A stretch of 13,122 bases of DNA, from positions 1-13,122 of the forward strand of contig CADCUZ010000046.1 of NCBI GenBank assembly GCA_902806015.1, given 5' to 3'. Shown piece after piece: positions 1-6,437 of this stretch. The notes beneath the pieces were generated by a model that was not told where the DNA came from, searched no databases, and saw only the letters and a program-made list of their open reading frames with translations. The DNA comes from an uncultured Rubrobacteraceae bacterium (GTDB taxonomy: Bacteria; Actinomycetota; Rubrobacteria; Rubrobacterales; Rubrobacteraceae). Positions within the stretch are counted from its first letter, which is position 1. The number at the start of each line of letters is the position of its first letter. A program made the translations under genes and the position numbers.

Positions 1-105
1 AGCGCTCTCTACGACGACAAGGGCAAGAAGATTCCGACCCAGCAGGTGCCGATCGCGGAGGTCGACGGAAGCTACTACGGGGTGGACTTTAGTACCCTCG
101 AGTAG
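1..105 (+). CDS. C-terminal fragment of an unidentified protein
   Basis: The first frame is open from base 1 to a TAG at 103-105 and gives the last 34 residues of a protein whose start lies outside the window. The tail contains KKIPTQQVPIAEVDGSYYG and ends DFSTLE, which is polar and beta-strand-like with no membrane segment. A strong hairpin terminator follows 33 nt later, which supports a real gene end. The fragment is too short to assign a family; a secreted or lipoprotein-type domain is possible, but that is only an impression. Confidence 0.6.
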   Translation, partial: SALYDDKGKKIPTQQVPIAEVDGSYYGVDFSTLE

Positions 106-138
106 TCACCGTTCTCAGCACTTCAGCTCTGGTCAGCA

Positions 139-170
139 AGGGGCCCCGGTTTGGAACCGGGGCCCCTCTT
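139..170 (+). terminator. Intrinsic terminator, probably serving both strands
   Basis: A perfect 13-bp stem (139-151 pairing with 155-167) closes a 3-nt loop (TGG) and is followed by CTCTT. It lies between the end of the + strand gene at 105 and the end of the minus-strand decarboxylase at 239. The near-symmetrical stem could stop transcription from both sides, although the T-run is short. Confidence 0.8.
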
Positions 171-207
171 CGTGCCGAAACGTACTTTGCAGACACCATG
201 CTTAGTG

Positions 208-225
208 ACGCCGATCAGGCGGCGT
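208..225 (-). terminator. Short hairpin after the decarboxylase operon
   Basis: ACGCCG at 208-213 pairs with CGGCGT at 220-225 around a 6-nt loop, 13 nt beyond the decarboxylase stop on the minus strand. There is no clear U-run, so it may be a 3'-end stabilising hairpin, with the stronger hairpin at 139-170 doing the termination. Confidence 0.35.
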
Positions 226-238
226 GCTGACCGGCTGA

Positions 239-1570
239 CTAGCCCTTAAGCGCTCTCTGTCCTTCCAGCACGTCCTCGGGCTTGCCGCCGGCGCGCAGCA
301 GCACGGCCTCCCCGTCGAGGAGGAGCACCTCGGCGGGCGACGGGTGGCTGAGGAAGCCGAGGTTGGAGGCGGAGTAGCCGTAGGCGCCGCTGTAGAAGAC
401 GCCTATGAGGTCGCCGACCTCGGGTTGGGCCAGGCGGATGTTGGTACCGAACGAGTCGAGCGGCGTGCAGCAGGGGCCCGCGACGGCCACGCCCTCTTCG
501 GGGACCGCCCCGTCCATGCGGGTGAGGTTCAGGAGCGGGTAGGCCTTGCGGAAGACCTGGCCCATGTTGCCGGTGGCGGTGAGGTGGTGGTTCATGCCGC
601 CGTCGGTGACCGCAAAGGTCTTGCCCCGCGTCTGTTTTACGTCCACGACGCGGGTGACGTAGAGGCCGGCGTCGGCGACGAGGTAGCGGCCCAACTCGAA
701 GAGGAAACGGCACCCTTCGAGGCGCGGGTCGGACTTGTAGCTCGAGACGAGTCCGCGTAGGCCCTCGCCGAAGCGGTCGAGGTCGAACTCGCTCGTCTTC
801 TCGAAGTAGGGGACGCCGAAGCCGCCGCCAAAGTCGAGCATCTCCAGCGGGTGACCGGCGTGGTCGGCGGCCTCTAGCGCGATCTCGAAGATGTTGCGGC
901 AGTGCTCCAGCAGCGGGTCCACCTCGAAGACCTGCGTCGCCGTGTAGACGTGGACGCCCCGCAGGACGAGACTCTCGTGGGAGAGGACCTTCCCGACCGC
1001 CTCGGCGAGGTCGGCCTGGTCGATGCCGAACTGGCCGACTGTGCCGCCCATGCGCATCCCGCTCCCCATGAGCTGGGCCGCCGGGTTGATCCTTAGTCCC
1101 ACGCCCGTCTTCTTTTCGGCCTCTCCTGCGATGGCGGACAGGCGCTGTATCTCGCCGAGCGACTCGACGTTGACGGCGTGGATGCCCTCATCGACGGCCA
1201 TCCTTAGCTCTTCGTCCGTCTTGGCGGGCCCGGCGAAGACGACGTCCTCGGGCGCGAAGCCCGCGGCCAGCGCCACGATCAACTCCCCCGAAGAGGCGAC
1301 CTCGCCGCCGGTGCCGGCCCTCGCTATGAGGGAGCACACGCCGAGGTTTGGGTTGGCCTTCAGGGAATAGGCCACCTCGGTGCCCAGAGCGTCGCGCACG
1401 CGGCGGACGCGGTCTGAGATCATCTCCGCGTGGTAGAGGTAGAAGGGCGAGCCGTAGCGCCCCGCTATCTCCGAGATCGGGACGCCGGCGGGGGCGAACT
1501 CGCCCCCCTCGACGGCGGAGCCGCCGAAGCGCGTCGCCAGGTCGTGGGCCTTATCCGTTTGTGTAAGCAC
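239..1570 (-). CDS. Fold-III PLP-dependent decarboxylase (DapDC/ODC family), carrier-protein-linked type
   Basis: This 443-residue protein has the alanine-racemase-fold decarboxylase layout used by diaminopimelate and ornithine decarboxylases. Visible motifs are SLKANPN with the PLP lysine K71, HVYTATQ (H207), the phosphate-binding GGGFG at 248-252, ELGRYLV at 292-298, GPCCTPLDSF at 365-374 with the catalytic-type Cys, and GAYGYS at 395-400. The start is GTG at 1570 behind AAGGGGAT, and it overlaps the upstream ligase by 20 nt, so translation is probably coupled. Position after a ligase and a carrier protein sets it apart from lysine-biosynthesis LysA. It resembles BtrK of butirosin synthesis, which decarboxylates glutamyl-S-carrier, and the exosortase-A-associated decarboxylases. 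The substrate is not readable from sequence. A free amino acid such as meso-diaminopimelate remains possible. Confidence 0.9.
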   Translation of the reverse strand: MLTQTDKAHDLATRFGGSAVEGGEFAPAGVPISEIAGRYGSPFYLYHAEMISDRVRRVRDALGTEVAYSLKANPNLGVCSLIARAGTGGEVASSGELIVALAAGFAPEDVVFAGPAKTDEELRMAVDEGIHAVNVESLGEIQRLSAIAGEAEKKTGVGLRINPAAQLMGSGMRMGGTVGQFGIDQADLAEAVGKVLSHESLVLRGVHVYTATQVFEVDPLLEHCRNIFEIALEAADHAGHPLEMLDFGGGFGVPYFEKTSEFDLDRFGEGLRGLVSSYKSDPRLEGCRFLFELGRYLVADAGLYVTRVVDVKQTRGKTFAVTDGGMNHHLTATGNMGQVFRKAYPLLNLTRMDGAVPEEGVAVAGPCCTPLDSFGTNIRLAQPEVGDLIGVFYSGAYGYSASNLGFLSHPSPAEVLLLDGEAVLLRAGGKPEDVLEGQRALKG

Positions 1571-3137
1571 TGCTGATCCCCTTGCGGTCTATCTTGCCCG
1601 AAGCCGTCTTGGGGAGCTCGTCCCTGACGATTATCTCCTTCGGGATCATGTACGGCGGGCCGTTTTTTATGGCGTAGCCCCGGATGGAGTCTATGGCTTT
1701 GCCGTCGTCGGCGTCTCTCAAAGAGATCACGGCGACGACGTCGTGCCCGACGGCCGGGTTTTCCACCCCGAACGCGCACGCCTCGTTGACCAGTCCCGAC
1801 GCGATGAGTAGGTTCTCGACCTCTTCGGGGCTCAGGCGGTAGCCCTGGTTCTTGATCATGGCATCCTCGCGGCCGAGAAAGTACAGGTACCCTTCCTCGT
1901 CCCGCCTGACGGTGTCCCCCGAGTAGACGACCCGCTCCACGTCCAGAAGCTCCGGCGGGGCGAGCGGGTTTGGACGGTAAGCCTTTTGCGTCGCCTCCTC
2001 GTTTCCCCAGTAGCCCATCGCCACGGTAGGGCCACGGTGGACCAGTTCCCCGGGTTCCCCGGGACCGGCCTCTCCGCCCTCCTTGTTTATGACCATGATC
2101 TCGGTGTTCGGGATGGGCTTGCCGATGCAGTTGCCCTGCTCGGGCGAAGAGCGGTGGATCTCCTCTGGTGCTAGGTACGTCGAGCGGAACGCCTCCGTCA
2201 AGCCATACATCAGGTAGATCTTGGTCCCGGCGGGCTCTAGGAGGTTCCTCAGTTCGTCCAGGTTGGCCTGCGGTATCCGGCCGCCGGTGTTGGCGAGATA
2301 GCGCAGGTGCGTGAGCGGGTTCTCCCGCAAGGACTTCGCCCCCCGGATCAGGAGCGACCACAGCGGCGGCACGCCCGTAACGCCCGTGATCTCGTGCCGG
2401 CGCAGGGCCTTCAACAAGTCCCCCGGCAACCTGGAACGCAGCAGGTACAGCGTCGCCCCCGCCCTGAGCGACGTTGTGAACTGACTCATCCCCGCGTCGA
2501 AGTTGAAGGGCAGCGCGGAGAGGATGCGATCCCCAGGCGTGTTCTCCAGGTACGTCGAGACGATCTGGGACCCCACCACCACGTTGCGCTGGCTCGTCGC
2601 GACGCCCTTGGGCATCCCCGTCGAGCCCGAGGTATACAAGATAGTCCCGAGGTCGATCTCAGAGACCCTCCTGTCTTCTCTCAAACCAGCGCCCTTGAGG
2701 GCTTCGGCGACGTCCTCGTAGGACTTCGCGGCGTCGCCTCGCGGTTTCTCGCCCCTGTAGAAGGCGGTCTGGACCGTCTTGGGCTGGAGCTCATTGAGCT
2801 TACCCGTGTCCCCGATCATGACGCGCATGTCGCAATCCTGCGCCAGGTACTCGATCTGGGGGGCCTTGAAAAGCGGGTTGACGTTGACGTAGGCGGCCCC
2901 GATGCGCGAGGCCGCGAGCATCGAAACGATCGCCTCCCACGACTTCTCGACCAGCACGCCTACCCGATCGCCGTTTCCGACGCCGGCGTCCACGAGGGCC
3001 GCTCCCAGGGCACTACTCTCCCGCTCTAAGTCCTCGTAGCTGTACTCGGCGTCGCCGTCCACGACGGCGGCTTTTTGGGGATCGCGTTCGAGAGAGTTGT
3101 GGAGGAGGTCGTGGAGGGTAAATTCCGGGCGGGGCAT
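1551..3137 (-). CDS. AMP-forming acyl/aminoacyl ligase (ANL superfamily adenylation enzyme)
   Basis: This complete 528-residue adenylate-forming enzyme should activate a carboxylate with ATP and transfer it to the phosphopantetheine thiol of the carrier encoded just upstream. Motifs occur in the usual order: P-loop TSGSTGMPKGV (169-179), PFNFDAG at the A4 position (210-216), YGLTEAF (311-317), YSGD (405-408), the hinge GREDAMIKNQGYRLSPEEVE (422-441) and LPKTASGKIDRK (508-519) with catalytic K515. The Asp in FDAG lies where amino-acid adenylation domains place the residue that binds the substrate alpha-amine, which suggests an amino-acid substrate (inference). The ATG at 3137 overlaps the carrier stop as TAATG. 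Fatty acyl-CoA ligase is a less likely alternative because of the operon partners. Exosortase-A clusters have a comparable ligase. Confidence 0.92.
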   Translation of the reverse strand: MPRPEFTLHDLLHNSLERDPQKAAVVDGDAEYSYEDLERESSALGAALVDAGVGNGDRVGVLVEKSWEAIVSMLAASRIGAAYVNVNPLFKAPQIEYLAQDCDMRVMIGDTGKLNELQPKTVQTAFYRGEKPRGDAAKSYEDVAEALKGAGLREDRRVSEIDLGTILYTSGSTGMPKGVATSQRNVVVGSQIVSTYLENTPGDRILSALPFNFDAGMSQFTTSLRAGATLYLLRSRLPGDLLKALRRHEITGVTGVPPLWSLLIRGAKSLRENPLTHLRYLANTGGRIPQANLDELRNLLEPAGTKIYLMYGLTEAFRSTYLAPEEIHRSSPEQGNCIGKPIPNTEIMVINKEGGEAGPGEPGELVHRGPTVAMGYWGNEEATQKAYRPNPLAPPELLDVERVVYSGDTVRRDEEGYLYFLGREDAMIKNQGYRLSPEEVENLLIASGLVNEACAFGVENPAVGHDVVAVISLRDADDGKAIDSIRGYAIKNGPPYMIPKEIIVRDELPKTASGKIDRKGISSAYTNG

Positions 3138-3388
3138 TAGGCGGCCTTGCCCTCCACCAGGGTGGCGATGGCGTCCACGGAGCCGAAGTTCTCCTCATCG
3201 AACTCCTCGTCCTCCACGACGATGCCGAACTCCTCTTCCAGGAAGGTCACGAGCTCGACCGTCTGCAGCGAGGTCATAACGCCGTTATCTATGAGGGGCT
3301 CGTCGTTGGCGACGTCGCGCCCGCCCGTCACGTTCTCCTGCAACCAGCCGCGTATCGCGGCCCTCGCGTCCCCGTTGTTTGCAACCAT
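3137..3388 (-). CDS. Acyl carrier protein (phosphopantetheine-binding)
   Basis: This 83-residue acidic four-helix carrier has the usual length for a discrete ACP/PCP. The attachment serine is most likely S40 in DNGVMTSLQTVELV, where the common DSL is replaced by TSL. The helix after it and the acidic stretch LEEEFGIVVEDEEFDEENF are typical of the family. Strong AAGGAGAT precedes the ATG at 3388 and overlaps the TAA of the upstream GNAT gene. The end overlaps the ligase start by one base. It is flanked by a ligase and a decarboxylase rather than by fatty-acid-synthesis genes, so its job is probably to hold an amino acid or small acid for tailoring. A 4'-phosphopantetheinyl transferase is needed and is not in the window. 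Confidence 0.92.
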   Translation of the reverse strand: MVANNGDARAAIRGWLQENVTGGRDVANDEPLIDNGVMTSLQTVELVTFLEEEFGIVVEDEEFDEENFGSVDAIATLVEGKAA

Positions 3389-3399
3389 GACGTATCTCC

Positions 3400-4602
3400 T
3401 TATCTGAGCCAGAAGCTCGCTTCGCCGTCGCCGAGGTTATACGACCAGTTGGTAAGGTCGAGTGCGGTTTTGTGCTGGTCACCGTCCGCGAACTTGGCCA
3501 GCAGGTAGTTGCGCCTTCCCTTGCGGGAAAAGAAACCCAGGCGGGCGAGGTCGCCCGGCCGGGCCGAGGTGGGGGAGTCCAGGTACCTGTAGCGGATGAT
3601 CTGGGCCCCCGTCTCCCGGAAATTCCGGGTCGTCTCCCGTAGCAGCGCCCGCGTCACATCCTGACGGCCAGGAAGGGCCATCAGGTCGAGCACGTAGCCA
3701 TCCTGGCCCTTGGAAACCGTCCTGAGCACAGCGTAACCGAGCAGCCTGCCGCCCGAGCGGACGCCGAGGACGGTCACCGGCGACTGGGGCGAGCCGGGGC
3801 CGTAGCGCCACCTCAAAAAGGTTGCGTCTTTCTCGGGGAGGCAGGGGACCACGGCGGCCACCCTCTCGAAGAGGTCGTCGAACGACTCGTCGAACCCGTC
3901 GAGCACCTCGACTTCGAGGTCGCCGCCGAAGTTCTTGCCAAGCGCCTCGTCTACCGCCCGAAGCCCACGGTTCAGGAGGATCTTGAGCGGGCCCGGTAGT
4001 GGGGCCCGCGGGCGCGGGGCTGGCGGGGCGATGTACTCCTCGGCCTCTTCGGTCTCCACCCCGAGGCGGTCCGTAATGCCGCGGGTGGGCGCGAACTGGT
4101 CCGGAAGGTTCAGGGCGCGCCTGATAGGGCCGGGGACCGGCGGCATCGGGAGCCTGGAGACGTTGAGCAGCTTCGCCGCGTAGTCCATCTCCCCGGCGAC
4201 CTTCGCCCCAAGCTTGCTCTCTATCTCGATCACCGCCGGAACCATGTCGCAGACGACGCAGTTCTGCGTGGTGCGGAAAAAGTTGCGCATAAGGGAGAGG
4301 GCCTGGAAGCCGTACCCCTCATCCACCATGTAGTCACCGGGCGTATGCGCGACGACCCGCCGCCCGTTGACCCTGTAGTACTGGGGCGTCGCCGCCAGGT
4401 GTCCTACCACCCTATCCCCGTCGAGCGCGACCCACCGGTGCACCTCGTCGGCCAGCGGGTGACCCGCGAACCATCTGTAGACGCCCGCATAGAACGCGGT
4501 ATCCCGGGTCTCGGGAAAGTAGGGGAAGGCGCGGATGCGGAGCCTGCCGACACCCTCCTCGAGCTCTGGGCTCTCCATCGGCTTGACGACGACCTTCTTC
4601 AT
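3400..4602 (-). CDS. Tandem GNAT-type acyltransferase
   Basis: This is a 400-residue protein with two GNAT-like halves. The first (about 1-145) contains the substrate-side region RIRAFPYFPETRD, the strand VALDGDRVVGHLAATPQYY and GDYMVDEGYGFQALSLMRNF, which is the acyl-donor strand and helix area. A proline-rich linker (about 150-205) follows. The second half (about 228-400) has the PEKDATFLRWRYG signature common in GNAT proteins of glycan and lipoconjugate clusters, then LLGYAVLRT and a YVLDLMALPGR strand. The frame stays open upstream to 4785, but those 61 residues are low-complexity, so the ATG at 4602 (MKKVVVKPME) is preferred despite a weak ribosome site. It is the first gene of the operon, 11 nt from the carrier gene. 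Transfer of the carrier-bound group to an amine or sugar is the inferred role. Confidence 0.82.
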   Translation of the reverse strand: MKKVVVKPMESPELEEGVGRLRIRAFPYFPETRDTAFYAGVYRWFAGHPLADEVHRWVALDGDRVVGHLAATPQYYRVNGRRVVAHTPGDYMVDEGYGFQALSLMRNFFRTTQNCVVCDMVPAVIEIESKLGAKVAGEMDYAAKLLNVSRLPMPPVPGPIRRALNLPDQFAPTRGITDRLGVETEEAEEYIAPPAPRPRAPLPGPLKILLNRGLRAVDEALGKNFGGDLEVEVLDGFDESFDDLFERVAAVVPCLPEKDATFLRWRYGPGSPQSPVTVLGVRSGGRLLGYAVLRTVSKGQDGYVLDLMALPGRQDVTRALLRETTRNFRETGAQIIRYRYLDSPTSARPGDLARLGFFSRKGRRNYLLAKFADGDQHKTALDLTNWSYNLGDGEASFWLR

Positions 4603-4735
4603 CTGCGCGGTCCCGAGAGGTCGTCGCGCTCCCTGGGCGACGCTCCCTCGCTCTTCCGTGTTTTCCCCGCCACGACCGCACGACCCCTCTGCTCTTCCAA
4701 CGACTCCCTGCCGGATGGCAGGATCCAAAGACCAG

Positions 4736-4765
4736 AGTGTAAAGGAGCGGAGACGCAAAATCCAA
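4736..4765 (-). promoter_or_regulatory. Candidate promoter for the GNAT-ACP-ligase-decarboxylase operon
   Basis: On the minus strand TTGGAT (4765-4760) and TACACT (4741-4736) are 18 bp apart. The -10 matches four of six consensus bases, the -35 only three. It would give a leader of about 125 nt before the ATG at 4602. An alternative pair, TTGTCC/GATTTT with 17-bp spacing, lies just upstream, so the exact promoter is uncertain. Confidence 0.35.
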
Positions 4766-4827
4766 ACGGGGATCGCAGGGGACAACCCGTCTCGGGGGGG
4801 TCCGGTGGGCGGATTTTCAGCCGGAAC

Positions 4828-4856
4828 TTGAAGGTTCGGCGGGTTGCCCCGATAAT
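4828..4856 (+). promoter_or_regulatory. Vegetative-type promoter for the VanW gene
   Basis: TTGAAG (4828-4833) and GATAAT (4851-4856) are separated by 17 bp, matching the housekeeping sigma consensus well. Transcription would start near 4863 and give a leader of about 60 nt that ends in the AGGAGGGT ribosome site at 4911-4918. Confidence 0.7.
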
Positions 4857-4925
4857 TAGCGCCTGCGCGTCACCGCTTGTTTGGCGAAAAGGTAGCGCGG
4901 GTCGCACTGTAGGAGGGTCGGACGT

Positions 4926-6392
4926 TTGAAGGAAATAAGCAAGGCAGGCGGGCCTCGGGCCGCCCGGAGGGCCGCGCGTGACCGTTCGAAGGCCAACGGC
5001 GGGCCGCCGCCGAGCGGTCGGTCGCGCAACCGCAAGTCGCGCTACGCCCGCAGGCGCGGGCTCGCGATCGTGGTGGCCGTCGCCGGCGTTTTTCTGCTCG
5101 GGTTTCTCGCCGTGGGCGTGCTCGTCGGCGGGGACGGCATCCAGCGCGGTGTCCGGATCGGGGACGTCAACGTCGGCGGGATGAACAAGGACGAGGCCCG
5201 GGCGGCCGTGGAGCGCAACGCCGCCGAGGCCTTCCGGCAGATCTCCTTCGGGGAGGGCCCCGACGCCGTCTCGGTTGGCGCCGATAAACTGGGCGTGAAG
5301 GTGAACGCTGACGCGGCCGTGGACGAGGCGTACTCTATCGGGCGCAGCGGCGGTCCCCTCCGCAAGGTTTCCGACCTTTTCGGCTCGTACTTCGGCGGGG
5401 CGCAGGTGGAACTGAAAGCCGGTTACGACGAGGGGGCCGCCCGCGGCGTCCTCGTCGGGCTGGCGGAAGACTTCGACCGCCAACCCCAGGACGCCACCTT
5501 CACTGTAGCCGACGGCGGCAAGGTCGAGGTCAAGGAGGCCAAGAACGGCAGGGCGCTCGACATGGGGGCGACCCTGGCGAACCTCGAAGGGGCGCTCGAG
5601 AACATGAGCGGCCGGGTGCCGCTGGCCGAGGGTAAGCCCCCAGAGCCCGAGGTCACCACGGCGGAGGTTCAGAAGTACAAGCCCGAGGAGGTCATCGGGG
5701 AGTACCAGACGGACTTCCTCTGGGACTCCAACCCCAACCGTAAATTCAACATGAAGCTCGCGGCCGGCGCCGTGGACAACACCGTCCTGAAGCCGGGCGA
5801 GACCTTCTCCTTCAACGAGCGGGCCAATTCCCTGGACTACAAGGAGGCCAAGACCTTCTCCGACGGCGGCGTCGGCATCGCCAACGGCGGCGGTCTCTGC
5901 CAGGTCTCCTCGACGCTGTACATGGCGGCCCAGTACGCGGGGCTCGAGATCGAGGAACGCCATCCGCACTACGCGGTGCTGCCGTACATAAAGCCGGGCT
6001 TCGACGCGACGGTGTGGTTCGGCGACGAGTACGGGTACGGTGTGCAAGACATGAAGTTCAAGAACACCACCGACGGCCACCTCCTCATCCGTGAGTGGGT
6101 CGACGAGAGAGGCTTCCTGAACGCCCAGATCCTCGGCCAGCCGACAGGCAAGAAGGTAAAGATGACCACCGAGAAGATTTTTGAGGACACTACCCGCGGC
6201 ATCCGGTGGGACACCTACAAGAAGGTCACCGAGGACGGCGAAGTGACCTTCAACGACCGCATCCACACCTACACCTACTCCTACAACCCGCCCCCGCCGG
6301 AGGACGGCCCGCATTACGACACCTCCGCCCCGCGGGTCTCCGGTTGGGACGACCCCGGCAACACCACCGGCTGGGCCGAAGTCCCCGAGTAG
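4926..6392 (+). CDS. Membrane-anchored VanW-family protein with peptidoglycan-binding-like N-terminal domain
   Basis: This 488-residue protein starts at TTG 4926, chosen because AGGAGGGT sits 7 nt before it. A very basic cytoplasmic tail (1-45) is followed by one membrane helix (about 46-68). The extracytoplasmic part begins with IGDVNVGGMNKDEARAAV, the usual entry to the PG_binding_4-type domain that precedes VanW (about 75-240). The VanW domain (about 259-405) carries NMKLAAGAVDN, GETFSFNE, the hallmark GGGLCQVSSTLY (321-332, C325) and ERHPHYAVLPY with two His. The tail is polar and proline/acid-rich. VanW proteins occur in vancomycin-resistance clusters and many Gram-positive genomes, but the biochemical role is not settled. 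The beta-lactamase-like gene follows after 45 nt in the same orientation, which suggests a cell-wall operon. Confidence 0.9.
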   Translation: MKEISKAGGPRAARRAARDRSKANGGPPPSGRSRNRKSRYARRRGLAIVVAVAGVFLLGFLAVGVLVGGDGIQRGVRIGDVNVGGMNKDEARAAVERNAAEAFRQISFGEGPDAVSVGADKLGVKVNADAAVDEAYSIGRSGGPLRKVSDLFGSYFGGAQVELKAGYDEGAARGVLVGLAEDFDRQPQDATFTVADGGKVEVKEAKNGRALDMGATLANLEGALENMSGRVPLAEGKPPEPEVTTAEVQKYKPEEVIGEYQTDFLWDSNPNRKFNMKLAAGAVDNTVLKPGETFSFNERANSLDYKEAKTFSDGGVGIANGGGLCQVSSTLYMAAQYAGLEIEERHPHYAVLPYIKPGFDATVWFGDEYGYGVQDMKFKNTTDGHLLIREWVDERGFLNAQILGQPTGKKVKMTTEKIFEDTTRGIRWDTYKKVTEDGEVTFNDRIHTYTYSYNPPPPEDGPHYDTSAPRVSGWDDPGNTTGWAEVPE

Positions 6393-6415
6393 CGCGATGC
6401 CTGCGGCCAGAACGG

Positions 6416-6432
6416 GCCCCGCCGAACGGGGC
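6416..6432 (+). promoter_or_regulatory. Hairpin between the VanW and serine hydrolase genes
   Basis: GCCCCG (6416-6421) and CGGGGC (6427-6432) form a 6-bp stem with a CCGAA loop. It ends 5 nt before the TTG at 6438 and contains the only G-rich segment that could serve as ribosome site for that start. It could lower translation of the second gene or act as a weak attenuator; no U-run follows. Confidence 0.35.
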
Positions 6433-6437
6433 ACCCC

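Larger units (their letters stand above)
4603..4925. promoter_or_regulatory. Divergent intergenic region between the carrier operon and the envelope genes
   Basis: These 323 nt separate two divergent transcription units. A good + strand promoter is at 4828-4856 and a weaker minus-strand candidate at 4736-4765. The imperfect inverted repeat CCGGAAC...GTTCGG (4821-4839) overlaps the + strand -35 box and could be an operator. No gene is supported here: open frames on both strands are low in complexity and rich in Arg, Gly and Ser. Confidence 0.5.

Noticed and set aside
239..1570. Calling the decarboxylase LysA (diaminopimelate decarboxylase)
   Set aside because: Fold and motifs fit, but the operon with ligase and carrier, and no lysine-pathway neighbours, argues for a carrier-linked function. 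The symbol is withheld.
4603..4785. N-terminal 61-residue extension of the GNAT protein
   Set aside because: The sequence is Arg/Gly/Ser-rich, covers the candidate promoter area and adds no domain feature. The GNAT fold begins naturally after the ATG at 4602.
4599..6434. A 611-codon minus-strand frame opposite the VanW gene
   Set aside because: Its translation is low in complexity and rich in Gly, Arg, Val and Leu with no domain. The opposite strand has a fully conserved VanW domain, promoter and ribosome site. It is a GC-rich antisense shadow.
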